Positions 7,558 through 14,766 of a stretch of 19,364 bases of DNA are shown here, one piece after another (within the stretch, counting starts at the first letter, position 1; each line of letters opens with the position of its first letter). Location of the stretch: contig DKGK01000098.1 in the NCBI GenBank assembly GCA_002453265.1, forward strand, positions 1 to 19,364, in the 5' to 3' direction. Below the pieces are notes generated by a model. The model was not told the DNA's origin. It saw nothing but the letters and a program-made list of their open reading frames with translations, and did no database searches. This stretch comes from Flavobacteriales bacterium UBA6772. GTDB taxonomy: Bacteria > Bacteroidota > Bacteroidia > Flavobacteriales > UBA7430. The position numbers and the translations under genes are program-made.

Positions 7558-9163
7558 GTGGAATAGGGATTACCTTTGTTTTAGAACCATTCGGAAAACT
7601 AATACCTAATAAACTAGAAATCGTAGAGGCAATTTCTGTAATAGCAAATTTTTCTGAAGATTTCCCAGCTTGTACTTTCCAACCATACCAAATTAAAGGC
7701 ACATGTTGGTCGTATGTATAACCTGAACCATGTGTTGTTCCAGTATGAGAATATTCAATCCATGCAGGATCTAGAACTAACAATACATCACCCGATCGTT
7801 TTTGGTTGTATCCTTTTTGTAACGAAGCTAAAGAACCAGAAGTAAACTCACTATTTTCTAAAGTCCTACCACACACCGCTTTTTGAACACCATCGTAACG
7901 CAACATAAAATCGGCAGCTTGCTGCTGAACCTCTTCTAAACTTAAGTATTTTTCAAAGATCAACTCTCTGTTTAAAAATATTTGTGCATTTCCATAGGTC
8001 TTTACCCAATCACCAAAACCATAAATATTCTGTAAAAATTGTTTCAACTCTTTTATAGGCTCCTCAGCTTCAAAATAACCAGCTGGAACATTTCTATCTT
8101 TCAAATAAGAAGGTGTTCTCACAGCTCCATGATCTGCCGTAAGAAAAACCAATACATTTTCTTTACCAATATTCTCATCTAAATAAGTCAAAAATGTTTC
8201 AATATCTCTATCGAGTCTTAAATAAGTGTCTTGTGTTTCTTTAGAGTCTGCTCCAAACTGATGACCTACATAATCGGTGGAAGAAAAACTAACTGCCAAA
8301 ACATCGGTAAATTCATCCTGTCCTAAACGCTCCCCTTCAATAGCAGCAATAGCCATATCTGTGGTAAGAGAATTCCCGAAAGGAGTAGATTTAATTAAAC
8401 CTTTACCATTTAACGCTACTAAACTTGGTAAGTCGTGTGGGAACTTCGGGTATTTCTCCCCATTAAAAGCTTCTTCGTAAACACTGTTGTCAACTAAACT
8501 CTCATCGTATAACTTAGAGTTTAACAGTAACTCCCACTTCTCAGAAAGGTAAGCCTCACAATGGTTATTTTTATTAAATTTCTGAGCCCATTTTGGCAAT
8601 CGAAGCCCATAGTAAGAACTCGAAACAAAATCGCCCGTTTCAGAATCCAACCAAAAAGCAAAATCACCCATATGCCCAGCAGGCAAAACAGCAGAACGAT
8701 CTTTTAAGGCAACACCTATTACCTTAGATTTATTCATGGTAAACAAACGTAATTCGTCTCCAAAAGTAGTATTCAACATTTTTGAGGGTGACATCATCCC
8801 CGATTCATTATCCGCACCAATAGTTTTCATCTCGGCATCAGAAACACAATAACTGTATTCTTCAGTATTTTTATCGTACCAAGTATTCGCAATTATACCA
8901 TGACTACTAGGAGTAGCTCCTGTATAAATAGAAGCATGCCCGGGACCTGTATAAGTTGGGATGTAATTATAGTTCGTATTATTACAGTTATACCCTTCGG
9001 AAACTAAACGTTTAAATCCGCCTTCAGAAAACTCATCCCAATAACGATTTATATAATCAAACCTCATTTGGTCGACTACTAAGCCAACCACTAATTTTGG
9101 TTGCTCTACTTGAGCTATTAAACTAATGTGGAGCGATAAAAATAGAACTGTAAAAAGTCTCAT
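7547..9163 (-). CDS. pafA: Secreted PafA-like alkaline phosphatase
   Basis: The 538-residue protein has a signal peptide (residues 1-17, cleavage probably near LIA-Q). It follows the alkaline phosphatase superfamily plan as in flavobacterial PafA. Metal ligand Asp31 lies in VVDQ; the threonine nucleophile Thr72 in PTYTGPGH sits 41 residues later, the spacing known for PafA. Asn93 and the Lys154-x-Arg156 pair (LKDRSAVLPAGH) line the phosphate pocket. STDYVGHQFG and LTADHG supply the second metal set, and SGYTYDQHVPLIWYG the last histidine. It should hydrolyse phosphate monoesters outside the cytoplasm, releasing phosphate from nucleotides and sugar phosphates. It is the last gene of the hpt operon, one base downstream of crcB. 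Family assignment is firm; monoesterase rather than diesterase preference is inferred from the KxR pair. Confidence 0.88.
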   Translation of the reverse strand: MRLFTVLFLSLHISLIAQVEQPKLVVGLVVDQMRFDYINRYWDEFSEGGFKRLVSEGYNCNNTNYNYIPTYTGPGHASIYTGATPSSHGIIANTWYDKNTEEYSYCVSDAEMKTIGADNESGMMSPSKMLNTTFGDELRLFTMNKSKVIGVALKDRSAVLPAGHMGDFAFWLDSETGDFVSSSYYGLRLPKWAQKFNKNNHCEAYLSEKWELLLNSKLYDESLVDNSVYEEAFNGEKYPKFPHDLPSLVALNGKGLIKSTPFGNSLTTDMAIAAIEGERLGQDEFTDVLAVSFSSTDYVGHQFGADSKETQDTYLRLDRDIETFLTYLDENIGKENVLVFLTADHGAVRTPSYLKDRNVPAGYFEAEEPIKELKQFLQNIYGFGDWVKTYGNAQIFLNRELIFEKYLSLEEVQQQAADFMLRYDGVQKAVCGRTLENSEFTSGSLASLQKGYNQKRSGDVLLVLDPAWIEYSHTGTTHGSGYTYDQHVPLIWYGWKVQAGKSSEKFAITEIASTISSLLGISFPNGSKTKVIPIPLSE

Positions 9164-9164
9164 A

Positions 9165-9527
9165 TTATTGATTTTTATAAAGGATGTAAAGAATAAATAA
9201 ACAGCATAGAATACTTAAAAAAACATTAAATACTGCCATAACAATTTGCCCGTTTTTAAGCAATTCGAAAGTCTCAAAACTAAAGGTAGAAAAAGTACTA
9301 AAGCCACCACAAAATCCAGTTACTACAAAGAGCTTCCAAGTATTACTCAAGCCAAACTTATCTTGAAGCAAGTACACAAAAGTAGCTAAAACTAAGGTAC
9401 TAAATAGGTTTGAAAAAAGTGTGGCGTAAGCAAAGGTAGAAGCTAGATACGTTGAGCTAAGTTTCCCTAATCCATAACGGCATAAACTTCCTAAGCCTCC
9501 TCCAATAAAAATTGCAACTAAATTCAT
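9165..9527 (-). CDS. crcB: Fluoride ion exporter CrcB/Fluc
   Basis: The 120-residue, very hydrophobic protein has four predicted membrane segments and the Fluc signatures. These are GGGLGSLCRYGLG at 9-21, a membrane Asn at 40 in the second helix, and GFCGGFSTFSTFSFE at 71-85, which holds the pore phenylalanines and the central sodium-binding break. These dual-topology dimers let fluoride leave the cell. Its ATG overlaps the upstream PAP2 gene's stop codon as ATGA (four bases), and the phosphatase gene begins one base after its stop, so it is translated within the operon. I see no fluoride riboswitch near it; the overlap leaves no room for one. Only one copy is in the window, consistent with a homodimer. 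Confidence 0.93.
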   Translation of the reverse strand: MNLVAIFIGGGLGSLCRYGLGKLSSTYLASTFAYATLFSNLFSTLVLATFVYLLQDKFGLSNTWKLFVVTGFCGGFSTFSTFSFETFELLKNGQIVMAVFNVFLSILCCLFILYILYKNQ

Positions 9528-10093
9528 AAAGCTAAGTTATACTTTACCTTGATTCTCTTCGCAACAAACCAAAGTATTTTAGCTATTACAATTCCTAAGA
9601 CAGCACCTCCTATAATATCAAGCGGATAATGTTTACCAACATACACTCTGCTATATGCAACGATTGAAGCCCATGAATAAAGGAGGTATGGCAAATATTT
9701 ACGTTCTGAAAAGAGGGAAGAAACAATAGCAGCAATGGCAAAAAAGTTTGCAGCGTGTGAGGATACAAATCCATATAAGCCGCCTTTTGAAACCAACAAT
9801 CTTATTTGATCTATAATAGCCGGTTCGTGGCTGGGGCGCAAACGCATAAACACATTCTTAAAAGCATGCACAGAAGTTAAATCTGCTAAACTCACCACAA
9901 TAAGTATGAGGACTATGCCTTGCCAAAAAGAGTTACGGTATTTTTTTATCAGCAAAAAGATAATAAATAAAAAAAGAGGTATTGCTGATTTTGTACTTGA
10001 GATAAAAACAAAAAAAGAATCAAAGTTTTTTGTTCCTGCTCCATTTAGCAGCAAAAAAAACTCTTGATCCAATTGAAGTAATTTATTAAGCAT
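9524..10093 (-). CDS. PAP2-family membrane phosphatase (probable undecaprenyl-diphosphatase or lipid phosphatase)
   Basis: The 189-residue integral membrane protein carries the three-part PAP2 signature. Part one is K79-x6-R86-P87 (KNVFMRLRP), part two is SSHAA at 111-115 in place of the usual PSGH (catalytic His113), and part three is S148-R149...H155...D159 (SRVYVGKHYPLD). About five or six membrane helices surround these, placing the active site on the outer face of the inner membrane. Proteins of this size often recycle undecaprenyl pyrophosphate for wall synthesis, but phosphatidic acid or PGP phosphatase activity cannot be excluded from sequence. The start overlaps the end of obgE by eight bases, and its stop overlaps the crcB start, so coupling is likely. 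Confidence 0.88.
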   Translation of the reverse strand: MLNKLLQLDQEFFLLLNGAGTKNFDSFFVFISSTKSAIPLFLFIIFLLIKKYRNSFWQGIVLILIVVSLADLTSVHAFKNVFMRLRPSHEPAIIDQIRLLVSKGGLYGFVSSHAANFFAIAAIVSSLFSERKYLPYLLYSWASIVAYSRVYVGKHYPLDIIGGAVLGIVIAKILWFVAKRIKVKYNLAL

Positions 10094-11084
10094 TAAGTTG
10101 TTGCCATATTAAATCCTTTAATTCCATTAAACCCTGTTGAGCTACGGAAGAAAAGAATACTGTTTTAACTCCCTCAGGAAGTGTTTCAGCTACTTCTGCC
10201 TTTAGTTCTTCGTCCAACATATCGGATTTAGAAATCGCTAACAAGCGGTCTTTATGTAACAACTGTGGATTGTAGATTTCTAATTCTTTTAACAGAATTT
10301 CGTATTCCTTAGCAATATCATCCGCATCAGCAGGTACTAAGAAGAGAAGTGTAGAATTACGTTCTATATGTCGCAGAAAACGCAGACCTAAACCTTTACC
10401 CTCACTAGCACCTTCGATAATTCCGGGAATATCGGCCATTACAAAAGAACGATCATCACGGTAAGCAACAATCCCTAAATTTGGAACTAGGGTAGTAAAA
10501 GCGTAATCAGCAATTTTTGGTTTAGCGGCAGAAATTACAGACAATAAAGTTGATTTCCCAGCATTAGGAAAACCTACTAAACCAACATCTGCAAGTACTT
10601 TAAGTTCTAATATGTTCCAACCTTCTTCGCCTTCGATACCTGGTTGTGCATAACGTGGAGTTTGACGAACAGAGTTCTTAAACCAAGAATTCCCTCTACC
10701 ACCAAGTCCACCTTTACGGATTATTATTTCTTCACCATGATCGGTAACTTCAAAAATAATTTCTTGCGTTTCGGCATCGCGAACAACAGTACCTAGAGGA
10801 ACATCGATGTATTCATCACTTCCGTCGTCTCCAAAACTATTGTTTGAAGAACCTCCTCCACCTCTACCACCTTTAACGTGTCTTTTGTACTTCAGGTGAA
10901 GTAAAGTCCACATTTGATTGTTTCCACGAAGGTATATATTACCACCGCGTCCACCATCCCCACCATCGGGGCCTCCTTTAGCAGTTAGTCGCGAGCGATG
11001 AAGGTGTACAGAACCTGCACCACCATGACCGGCAGCACAATGAATCTTTACATAATCGACAAAATTTGATCCGTTTACAGCCAT
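10086..11084 (-). CDS. obgE: GTPase ObgE/CgtA
   Basis: The 332-residue protein begins with the glycine-rich Obg fold (about 1-158: GHGGAGSVHLHR, GGPDGGDGGRGGN, KGGRGGGGSSNN), followed by a P-loop GTPase domain. Its motifs are G1 GFPNAGKS at 171-178, switch residues TT at 197-198, G3 DIPG at 218-221, G4 SKSD at 285-288 (the serine-for-asparagine form common in this phylum), and G5 SSV at 312-314. The variable C-terminal OCT domain of some Obg proteins is absent, as is usual in Bacteroidota. Obg binds the 50S ribosomal subunit, assists its maturation and responds to nucleotide state, so it fits between adk and hpt in an operon. It starts four bases after the adk stop. Confidence 0.96.
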   Translation of the reverse strand: MAVNGSNFVDYVKIHCAAGHGGAGSVHLHRSRLTAKGGPDGGDGGRGGNIYLRGNNQMWTLLHLKYKRHVKGGRGGGGSSNNSFGDDGSDEYIDVPLGTVVRDAETQEIIFEVTDHGEEIIIRKGGLGGRGNSWFKNSVRQTPRYAQPGIEGEEGWNILELKVLADVGLVGFPNAGKSTLLSVISAAKPKIADYAFTTLVPNLGIVAYRDDRSFVMADIPGIIEGASEGKGLGLRFLRHIERNSTLLFLVPADADDIAKEYEILLKELEIYNPQLLHKDRLLAISKSDMLDEELKAEVAETLPEGVKTVFFSSVAQQGLMELKDLIWQQLNA

Positions 11085-11088
11085 TTTA

Positions 11089-11664
11089 TTAAACTAAAGC
11101 GTCTATTTCTTTACATAGGCTAAGGGTAATAGATTCTATAGAACCGACTCCTTTAACACCTACAAATTTATTTTGAGCAGTATAATAGTCTTTCAAGATT
11201 ACTGTTTCATTTTCGTAAACTTGAATTCTATTTTTTATTATTTCTGGATTTTGATCGTCCGGTCTACCACTAGATTTTCCTCTTTCCAAAAGACGAGAAA
11301 GTAGTTCTTGTTCATCTACCTCGAGAGCTAACATAGCAGAAATCGCAGTTCCTTTAGAACTTAAAAAAGCATCTAAGGCTTCAGCCTGAGCATTAGTTCT
11401 AGGAAAGCCATCAAATATAAAACCTTTAGACTCTGTATTAGAGTTTACTTCGGCTTCTAACATTCCAATCGTAACCTCGTCTGGAACAAGAGCCCCTTTA
11501 TCGATATACGACTTAGCTAATTTACCTAAATCAGTATTTTCTTTGATATTGCAACGGAAAATATCTCCAGTAGAAAGGTGTACTAAATTGTACTTATCAA
11601 TTAATAGGGCAGACTGAGTTCCTTTTCCTGCACCTGGAGGTCCAAATAAAACTAAATTTAGCAT
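11089..11664 (-). CDS. adk: Adenylate kinase, short form
   Basis: The 191-residue enzyme interconverts AMP + ATP and 2 ADP. It shows the P-loop GPPGAGKGTQ at 8-17, the AMP-binding region STGDIFR at 31-37, DGFPRT at 85-90, and the LLERGKSSGRPDDQNPE stretch (125-141). The last has only a short lid, with no zinc-binding insert, so it is the AK1-like short type of about 190 residues. It follows hpt by nine bases, and its ATG is in the hpt reading frame with one TAA between them (see findings). In many Flavobacteriaceae the two enzymes are annotated as one fused protein. Cytoplasmic; co-transcribed with hpt and obgE. Confidence 0.96.
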   Translation of the reverse strand: MLNLVLFGPPGAGKGTQSALLIDKYNLVHLSTGDIFRCNIKENTDLGKLAKSYIDKGALVPDEVTIGMLEAEVNSNTESKGFIFDGFPRTNAQAEALDAFLSSKGTAISAMLALEVDEQELLSRLLERGKSSGRPDDQNPEIIKNRIQVYENETVILKDYYTAQNKFVGVKGVGSIESITLSLCKEIDALV

Positions 11665-11673
11665 ATATGTTTT

Positions 11674-12210
11674 TTAGGCTTTCGCCAATTGATAAACGTT
11701 TTTCAAATTCCGACCAAAACCATTGTAGTCCAAGCCGTAACCAACAATAAAATCATTTGGGATTTCAAAACCAACAAAGTCAATTTTTCTATTCCCTTTA
11801 TAGGCTTTAGGTTTAAAAAACAAACTTGCAATTTGCCATTCTACACCTTGAAGCTTAAAGATTTCATCAATCTTTAAAAGTGTTCCGCCTGTATCAACAA
11901 TATCTTCTAATACGATAATTGCTTCCTCTTTAGAAACGTCTTTTAAACCAATCAACTCTCTTACTTTTCCTGTACTTACCATACCATCATATGAACTCAA
12001 TTTCACAAATGATATTTTACAATCGCCAGGATAAGCCCGGAGTAAATCGGATGCAAATACAAAGGAGCCATTTAGAATTGCAACAAAATGTGGCGTTTTT
12101 CCATTCATCTCTATAAAGATATCGTGTGCCATTATAGCTACACGCTCTTTCAAGGTGTCTTCTTCGAGATAAATTTCAAAGTCCAAATCGTGAACCCTTA
12201 GCTTTTTCAT
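11674..12210 (-). CDS. hpt: Hypoxanthine(-guanine) phosphoribosyltransferase
   Basis: The 178-residue enzyme transfers phosphoribosyl from PRPP to hypoxanthine and probably guanine in purine salvage. The PRPP loop is VLEDIVDTGGTL at 100-111. The preceding flexible loop region with KLSSYDG is at 70-76. The purine-side KPKAYK is at 133-138, and FIVGYGLDYNGFGRNL at 154-169 is typical of HPRTs. A TTG at 12219 could add three residues, but the ATG at 12210 gives the usual MKKLRVHD start, and the TTG lies within the promoter box. It is the first gene of the operon hpt-adk-obgE-PAP2-crcB-pafA; placed here it feeds IMP/GMP, while Adk balances adenylates. Confidence 0.94.
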   Translation of the reverse strand: MKKLRVHDLDFEIYLEEDTLKERVAIMAHDIFIEMNGKTPHFVAILNGSFVFASDLLRAYPGDCKISFVKLSSYDGMVSTGKVRELIGLKDVSKEEAIIVLEDIVDTGGTLLKIDEIFKLQGVEWQIASLFFKPKAYKGNRKIDFVGFEIPNDFIVGYGLDYNGFGRNLKNVYQLAKA

Positions 12211-12216
12211 AGGGCG

Positions 12217-12224
12217 CAAAAATA
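12217..12224 (-). promoter_or_regulatory. Bacteroidota -7 box for the hpt operon
   Basis: The minus strand reads TATTTTTG, an exact TAnnTTTG match, only six bases before the hpt ATG at 12210. The transcript would then start at or within a few bases of the start codon. No convincing TTTG lies 19-21 bases upstream, so support rests on the -7 box and its position alone. Confidence 0.45.
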
Positions 12225-12316
12225 CAAATTAATGGAGGATAATAAGATGCACAGCACCTAGATTTAAGATTTAAAACTTATTCTTTATTTTACACCCCAT
12301 TATTAGGGGATTAAAT

Positions 12317-12772
12317 TTACTTTTTAAACTTTTTATCATACAAAGTTATCCAGTCGGAAACGGACATTTTTTTAACGAGTTCTGCAAGTAATTCATAAGG
12401 GATATCGTCCATTTTATTGAAACGAATACAGCTTTTTCCCATATCTAATTTGCTTTTAAAATGTTTAGGATATTCTCCAACAAACCAATCGTACAGGCTT
12501 TGCTTTGCATAAATTCCCATATGATAAAAAGCTATGAAATTCTTTTGGGAAGCTACATTTATAAAAGTTAAAGGTAAATATGGGCTACAGTGATATCCCG
12601 AGGAATAAAGTGAATGAGGAACCACATAACCAATCATTCCGTAAGACATTTCCTCAGAAAAACCTTTAAGAAGATCTGCATGAATGGATATACTTAATTT
12701 AGAAACTACTTAAGCTCTGTCTTCTGGCAGTTGCAAAACCTAATCATCGGGGCTGGTTGCTATCTATTTCAT
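12317..12772 (-). pseudogene. DUF1801 (YdhG-like) gene with three in-frame stop codons near its 5' end
   Basis: From an ATG at 12772 one reading frame of 152 codons matches the length (about 150) and layout of DUF1801 proteins. It is interrupted by TAG at codon 3 (12764-12766), TAG at codon 11 (12740-12742) and TAA at codon 21 (12710-12712). Between the stops family-like sequence is still readable: IATSPDD, VLQLPEDRA, then VVSKL and LLKGFSEEMSYGMIGYVVPHS, the last being the conserved core. From codon 22 on the frame is open to the end, with SQKN, MGIYAKQ and KLDMGKSCIRF intact. No frameshift is needed. An ATG at codon 42 (12649) could still yield a 110-residue product lacking the N-terminal helices. 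I read it as a pseudogene, possibly recent; the biochemical role of the family is not settled (an iron-chaperone-like fold has been proposed). No promoter box precedes it. Confidence 0.72.
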
Positions 12773-12793
12773 AAAAAATAAGATTATTAATCT
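12771..12793 (-). terminator. Weak intrinsic terminator after the cysteine-repeat protein gene
   Basis: On the minus strand a five-base-pair stem (AGATT / AATCT, loop AAT) at 12781-12793 is followed by TATTTTTTAT. It lies 14 bases past the stop codon at 12807. The stem is AT-rich and would be unstable, so this is a tentative call. The T-run ends at the ATG of the broken DUF1801 gene. Confidence 0.35.
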
Positions 12794-12806
12794 CAAAATT
12801 GTTTAA

Positions 12807-14531
12807 TTAGTTCTTTATCCAAGCAATTGAATGCTGACTATTATTTATTTTTAAAAAATACATTCCGCTGGATAATTCACTTACATTTAAATTAAACCCA
12901 AAACCATCACTTTCAAGTCTACGAGACAATAATTGTGTTCCAAGGTTATTTATAATCTGGATTTCGATGTTTGTCAGAACAGATTCTAATTCGATATGCA
13001 ATACATCATTTACAGGATTGGGAAATGTATGAATACTAGGTTCTAAACTTACAGAAGTAGTTTGCAGAGTAAACATATTTATTTGAGACGAAACTGCACA
13101 ATTCAATTCATCTATTACTTCTACTATATATGAGCCATTATCTTGTGGAGAATAAGTTGAGGATGTAACTTCCAAATCCTGATAAACTCCTTGTAGGCTA
13201 TAAGTCCAATTATAGCTTGGGTTTTCTGCATCGGTTACCACATCAATTAGTAAGTCATCTTCGTTATAGATTAGATTTACATCAAATATATAACAAGACT
13301 CATCTGCAACATTTGCAGACTCATTATAATTACAAGCATCAATACTTGTACAACCCGCTACAATAAGGTTTAAACACATTGAATTGTCTATATTTATATT
13401 TGCATTAAGATTATAGTCCAAATATAAAGAATCCATACATCCGAAGACAATTAGAGTATTACAAGAACCATCGGACACATTAGCATTCGAATTATATTCG
13501 ATATAATTACTATTTATACAGCCTAAAACGATTAGGTTTAAACACAGTGTAGAATCTACAATCGTAGTGTTTTCATTAAATTCTAAATAGGTAGAATCTG
13601 AACAAGCACCTATAATTAGTGTAATACAAGAGCTATCGTCGTTTATAGCTAATTCGTTGTATTCTTCAAAGTCTGGATAAGTACAGCCCCAAATTGGAGA
13701 AATACAAGTACCGTTGTTTTCTGTTACAATTGGATCAAATTCCTGATACATTAAGTCGTCACATCCGTAAACTTCATCTGAATCACAAACCCCATCTAAA
13801 TCAATGTCGGCTAGGCAAACACCATTGCAATCTAAAATTGTTCCAGAAAAAATACAGGTATTGTCTTCAATTAAGGCATCCTCATCATAATTACAGGCAT
13901 AAGGGTTAATACATCCATAGGTAATTAACGTTTCACAAGCCAAGGAATCTATCGTGTTTACATCGTATTGGTACTCAATATATAGAGTGTCGTTACAACC
14001 TGAAACGATTGGAATACAACTTAAATCGTTAAAAGTTGCTGATTCATTATAATTGATTGAAAGAGGTTCTGTACAACCATAAATGTCACTATTTAAACCT
14101 GCTGTACTACAATGTATTTGAAAAAGAACGCCTGTATTCATCGCAACATTGGTGTTTTCGATAAAAACAAGTACCGAAGGAGTTACGATATCATATACAA
14201 GCTCATCTTGAACCAACTGAAGCCTAATATCATCTCCATCTGTTGCACCAATAAAGTCTGCTGCAGGATCGTCTCCAGAAATAACAATTGAACTTTGAAT
14301 TAAGCCATGCACTAATTTTGAACCTACAACTATATTTGAGTCTGTTAAAGCGACAATATAAGATGAGGATGAATTAATTGGTAGTGAACTTAAAAACTGC
14401 TCACTAATTTGCACGGACATATTATGGTTAGAATACCCTTCAAATTGACTAGGTAAAATACAATTTTGAGCAATAGAAGACATACTTAAGCTCAAAAATA
14501 AACACATCAATAATTTATTAATCAAGTTCAT
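12807..14531 (-). CDS. Secreted cysteine-repeat protein with T9SS type A sorting domain
   Basis: The 574-residue protein has a signal peptide (residues 1-21, cleavage before QNC). An N-terminal beta-rich domain (about 22-145) carries GATDGDDIRL and related strands. Nine repeats of about 22-24 residues (151-413) follow, consensus GC-x5-YxEYN-xNAxVxDxSC, each bounded by cysteines. One inserted stretch at 235-250 resembles the DCNGVC/DxDxDGVCD calcium-binding-like segments often found with these repeats. An Ig/PKD-like domain (about 414-490) precedes the type A sorting domain at 495-574: FPNPVNDVLHIE, then LGTQLLSRRL, LNVSELSSGMYFLKI. It should be exported by T9SS and anchored or released at the surface. 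Function unknown; the repeats suggest a disulfide-braced stalk. A matching promoter lies upstream. Confidence 0.88.
   Translation of the reverse strand: MNLINKLLMCLFLSLSMSSIAQNCILPSQFEGYSNHNMSVQISEQFLSSLPINSSSSYIVALTDSNIVVGSKLVHGLIQSSIVISGDDPAADFIGATDGDDIRLQLVQDELVYDIVTPSVLVFIENTNVAMNTGVLFQIHCSTAGLNSDIYGCTEPLSINYNESATFNDLSCIPIVSGCNDTLYIEYQYDVNTIDSLACETLITYGCINPYACNYDEDALIEDNTCIFSGTILDCNGVCLADIDLDGVCDSDEVYGCDDLMYQEFDPIVTENNGTCISPIWGCTYPDFEEYNELAINDDSSCITLIIGACSDSTYLEFNENTTIVDSTLCLNLIVLGCINSNYIEYNSNANVSDGSCNTLIVFGCMDSLYLDYNLNANINIDNSMCLNLIVAGCTSIDACNYNESANVADESCYIFDVNLIYNEDDLLIDVVTDAENPSYNWTYSLQGVYQDLEVTSSTYSPQDNGSYIVEVIDELNCAVSSQINMFTLQTTSVSLEPSIHTFPNPVNDVLHIELESVLTNIEIQIINNLGTQLLSRRLESDGFGFNLNVSELSSGMYFLKINNSQHSIAWIKN
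13293..14081 (-). repeat. Nine coding repeats of a two-cysteine unit
   Basis: Units lie at protein residues 151-172, 177-199, 205-226, 255-276, 281-302, 308-330, 336-357, 363-386 and 392-413. Each starts with GC (GAC in unit six) and ends with SC, AC, TC or LC/MC. The linkers are also similar (LNLIV, TLIVF, TLII, TLITY before the next GC), so the duplicated unit includes the linker. Copies have diverged strongly; units three and nine share ACNY. Confidence 0.8.
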
Positions 14532-14591
14532 GTAGGGTAATTAGGGTTTAATAAATTTATTTATATGACTAAAAGCAAACAAAATGAGGGT

Positions 14592-14622
14592 CAAATATAC
14601 GATTGCTTTATTAATACTCAAA
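14592..14622 (-). promoter_or_regulatory. Bacteroidota promoter for the cysteine-repeat protein gene
   Basis: On the minus strand TTTG (14622-14619) and TATATTTG (14599-14592) are separated by 19 bases, an exact match to both halves of the Bacteroidota primary sigma consensus. Transcription would start near 14586, giving a leader of roughly 55 bases before the ATG at 14531. This is the best promoter match in the window. Confidence 0.6.
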
Positions 14623-14723
14623 AACATTATAGTTACATTATTTATAAAGATAAGTAATTTAGAATTTAAAACACGATTGGTAAAGACTTTTTTTTAAAAG
14701 GTTTAGCCCTTGAAAAGGATTCT

Positions 14724-14731
14724 TATCTTTG
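14724..14731 (+). promoter_or_regulatory. Bacteroidota -7 box for fumC
   Basis: TATCTTTG is an exact TAnnTTTG match, 35 bases before the fumC ATG at 14767. Upstream, only TTTA at 14702-14705 (18-base gap) could serve as a -33 element. The rest of the 235-base divergent region between this gene and the cysteine-repeat gene holds nothing else I recognise. Confidence 0.5.
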
Positions 14732-14766
14732 GGTCGAAAAACCAAACATTAAGCAAAACACATATT

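Noticed and set aside
9524..9560. Fluoride riboswitch for crcB
   Set aside because: The crcB start overlaps the preceding stop codon and the upstream bases encode the PAP2 C terminus, leaving no room for an aptamer.
12295..12309. CCCC-N7-GGGG hairpin between hpt and the DUF1801 remnant, considered as a terminator
   Set aside because: The stem has only four pairs and no T-run follows on either strand.
12679..12772. Stop-codon recoding or selenocysteine-like readthrough in the DUF1801 gene
   Set aside because: The stops are a mix of TAG and TAA with no TGA and no recoding hairpin, and every other gene here uses all three stops normally. Nonsense mutations explain it more simply.
14710..14766. 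N-terminal extension of fumC to a TTG start
   Set aside because: The added residues do not resemble fumarases and the codons include the -7 box at 14724-14731.
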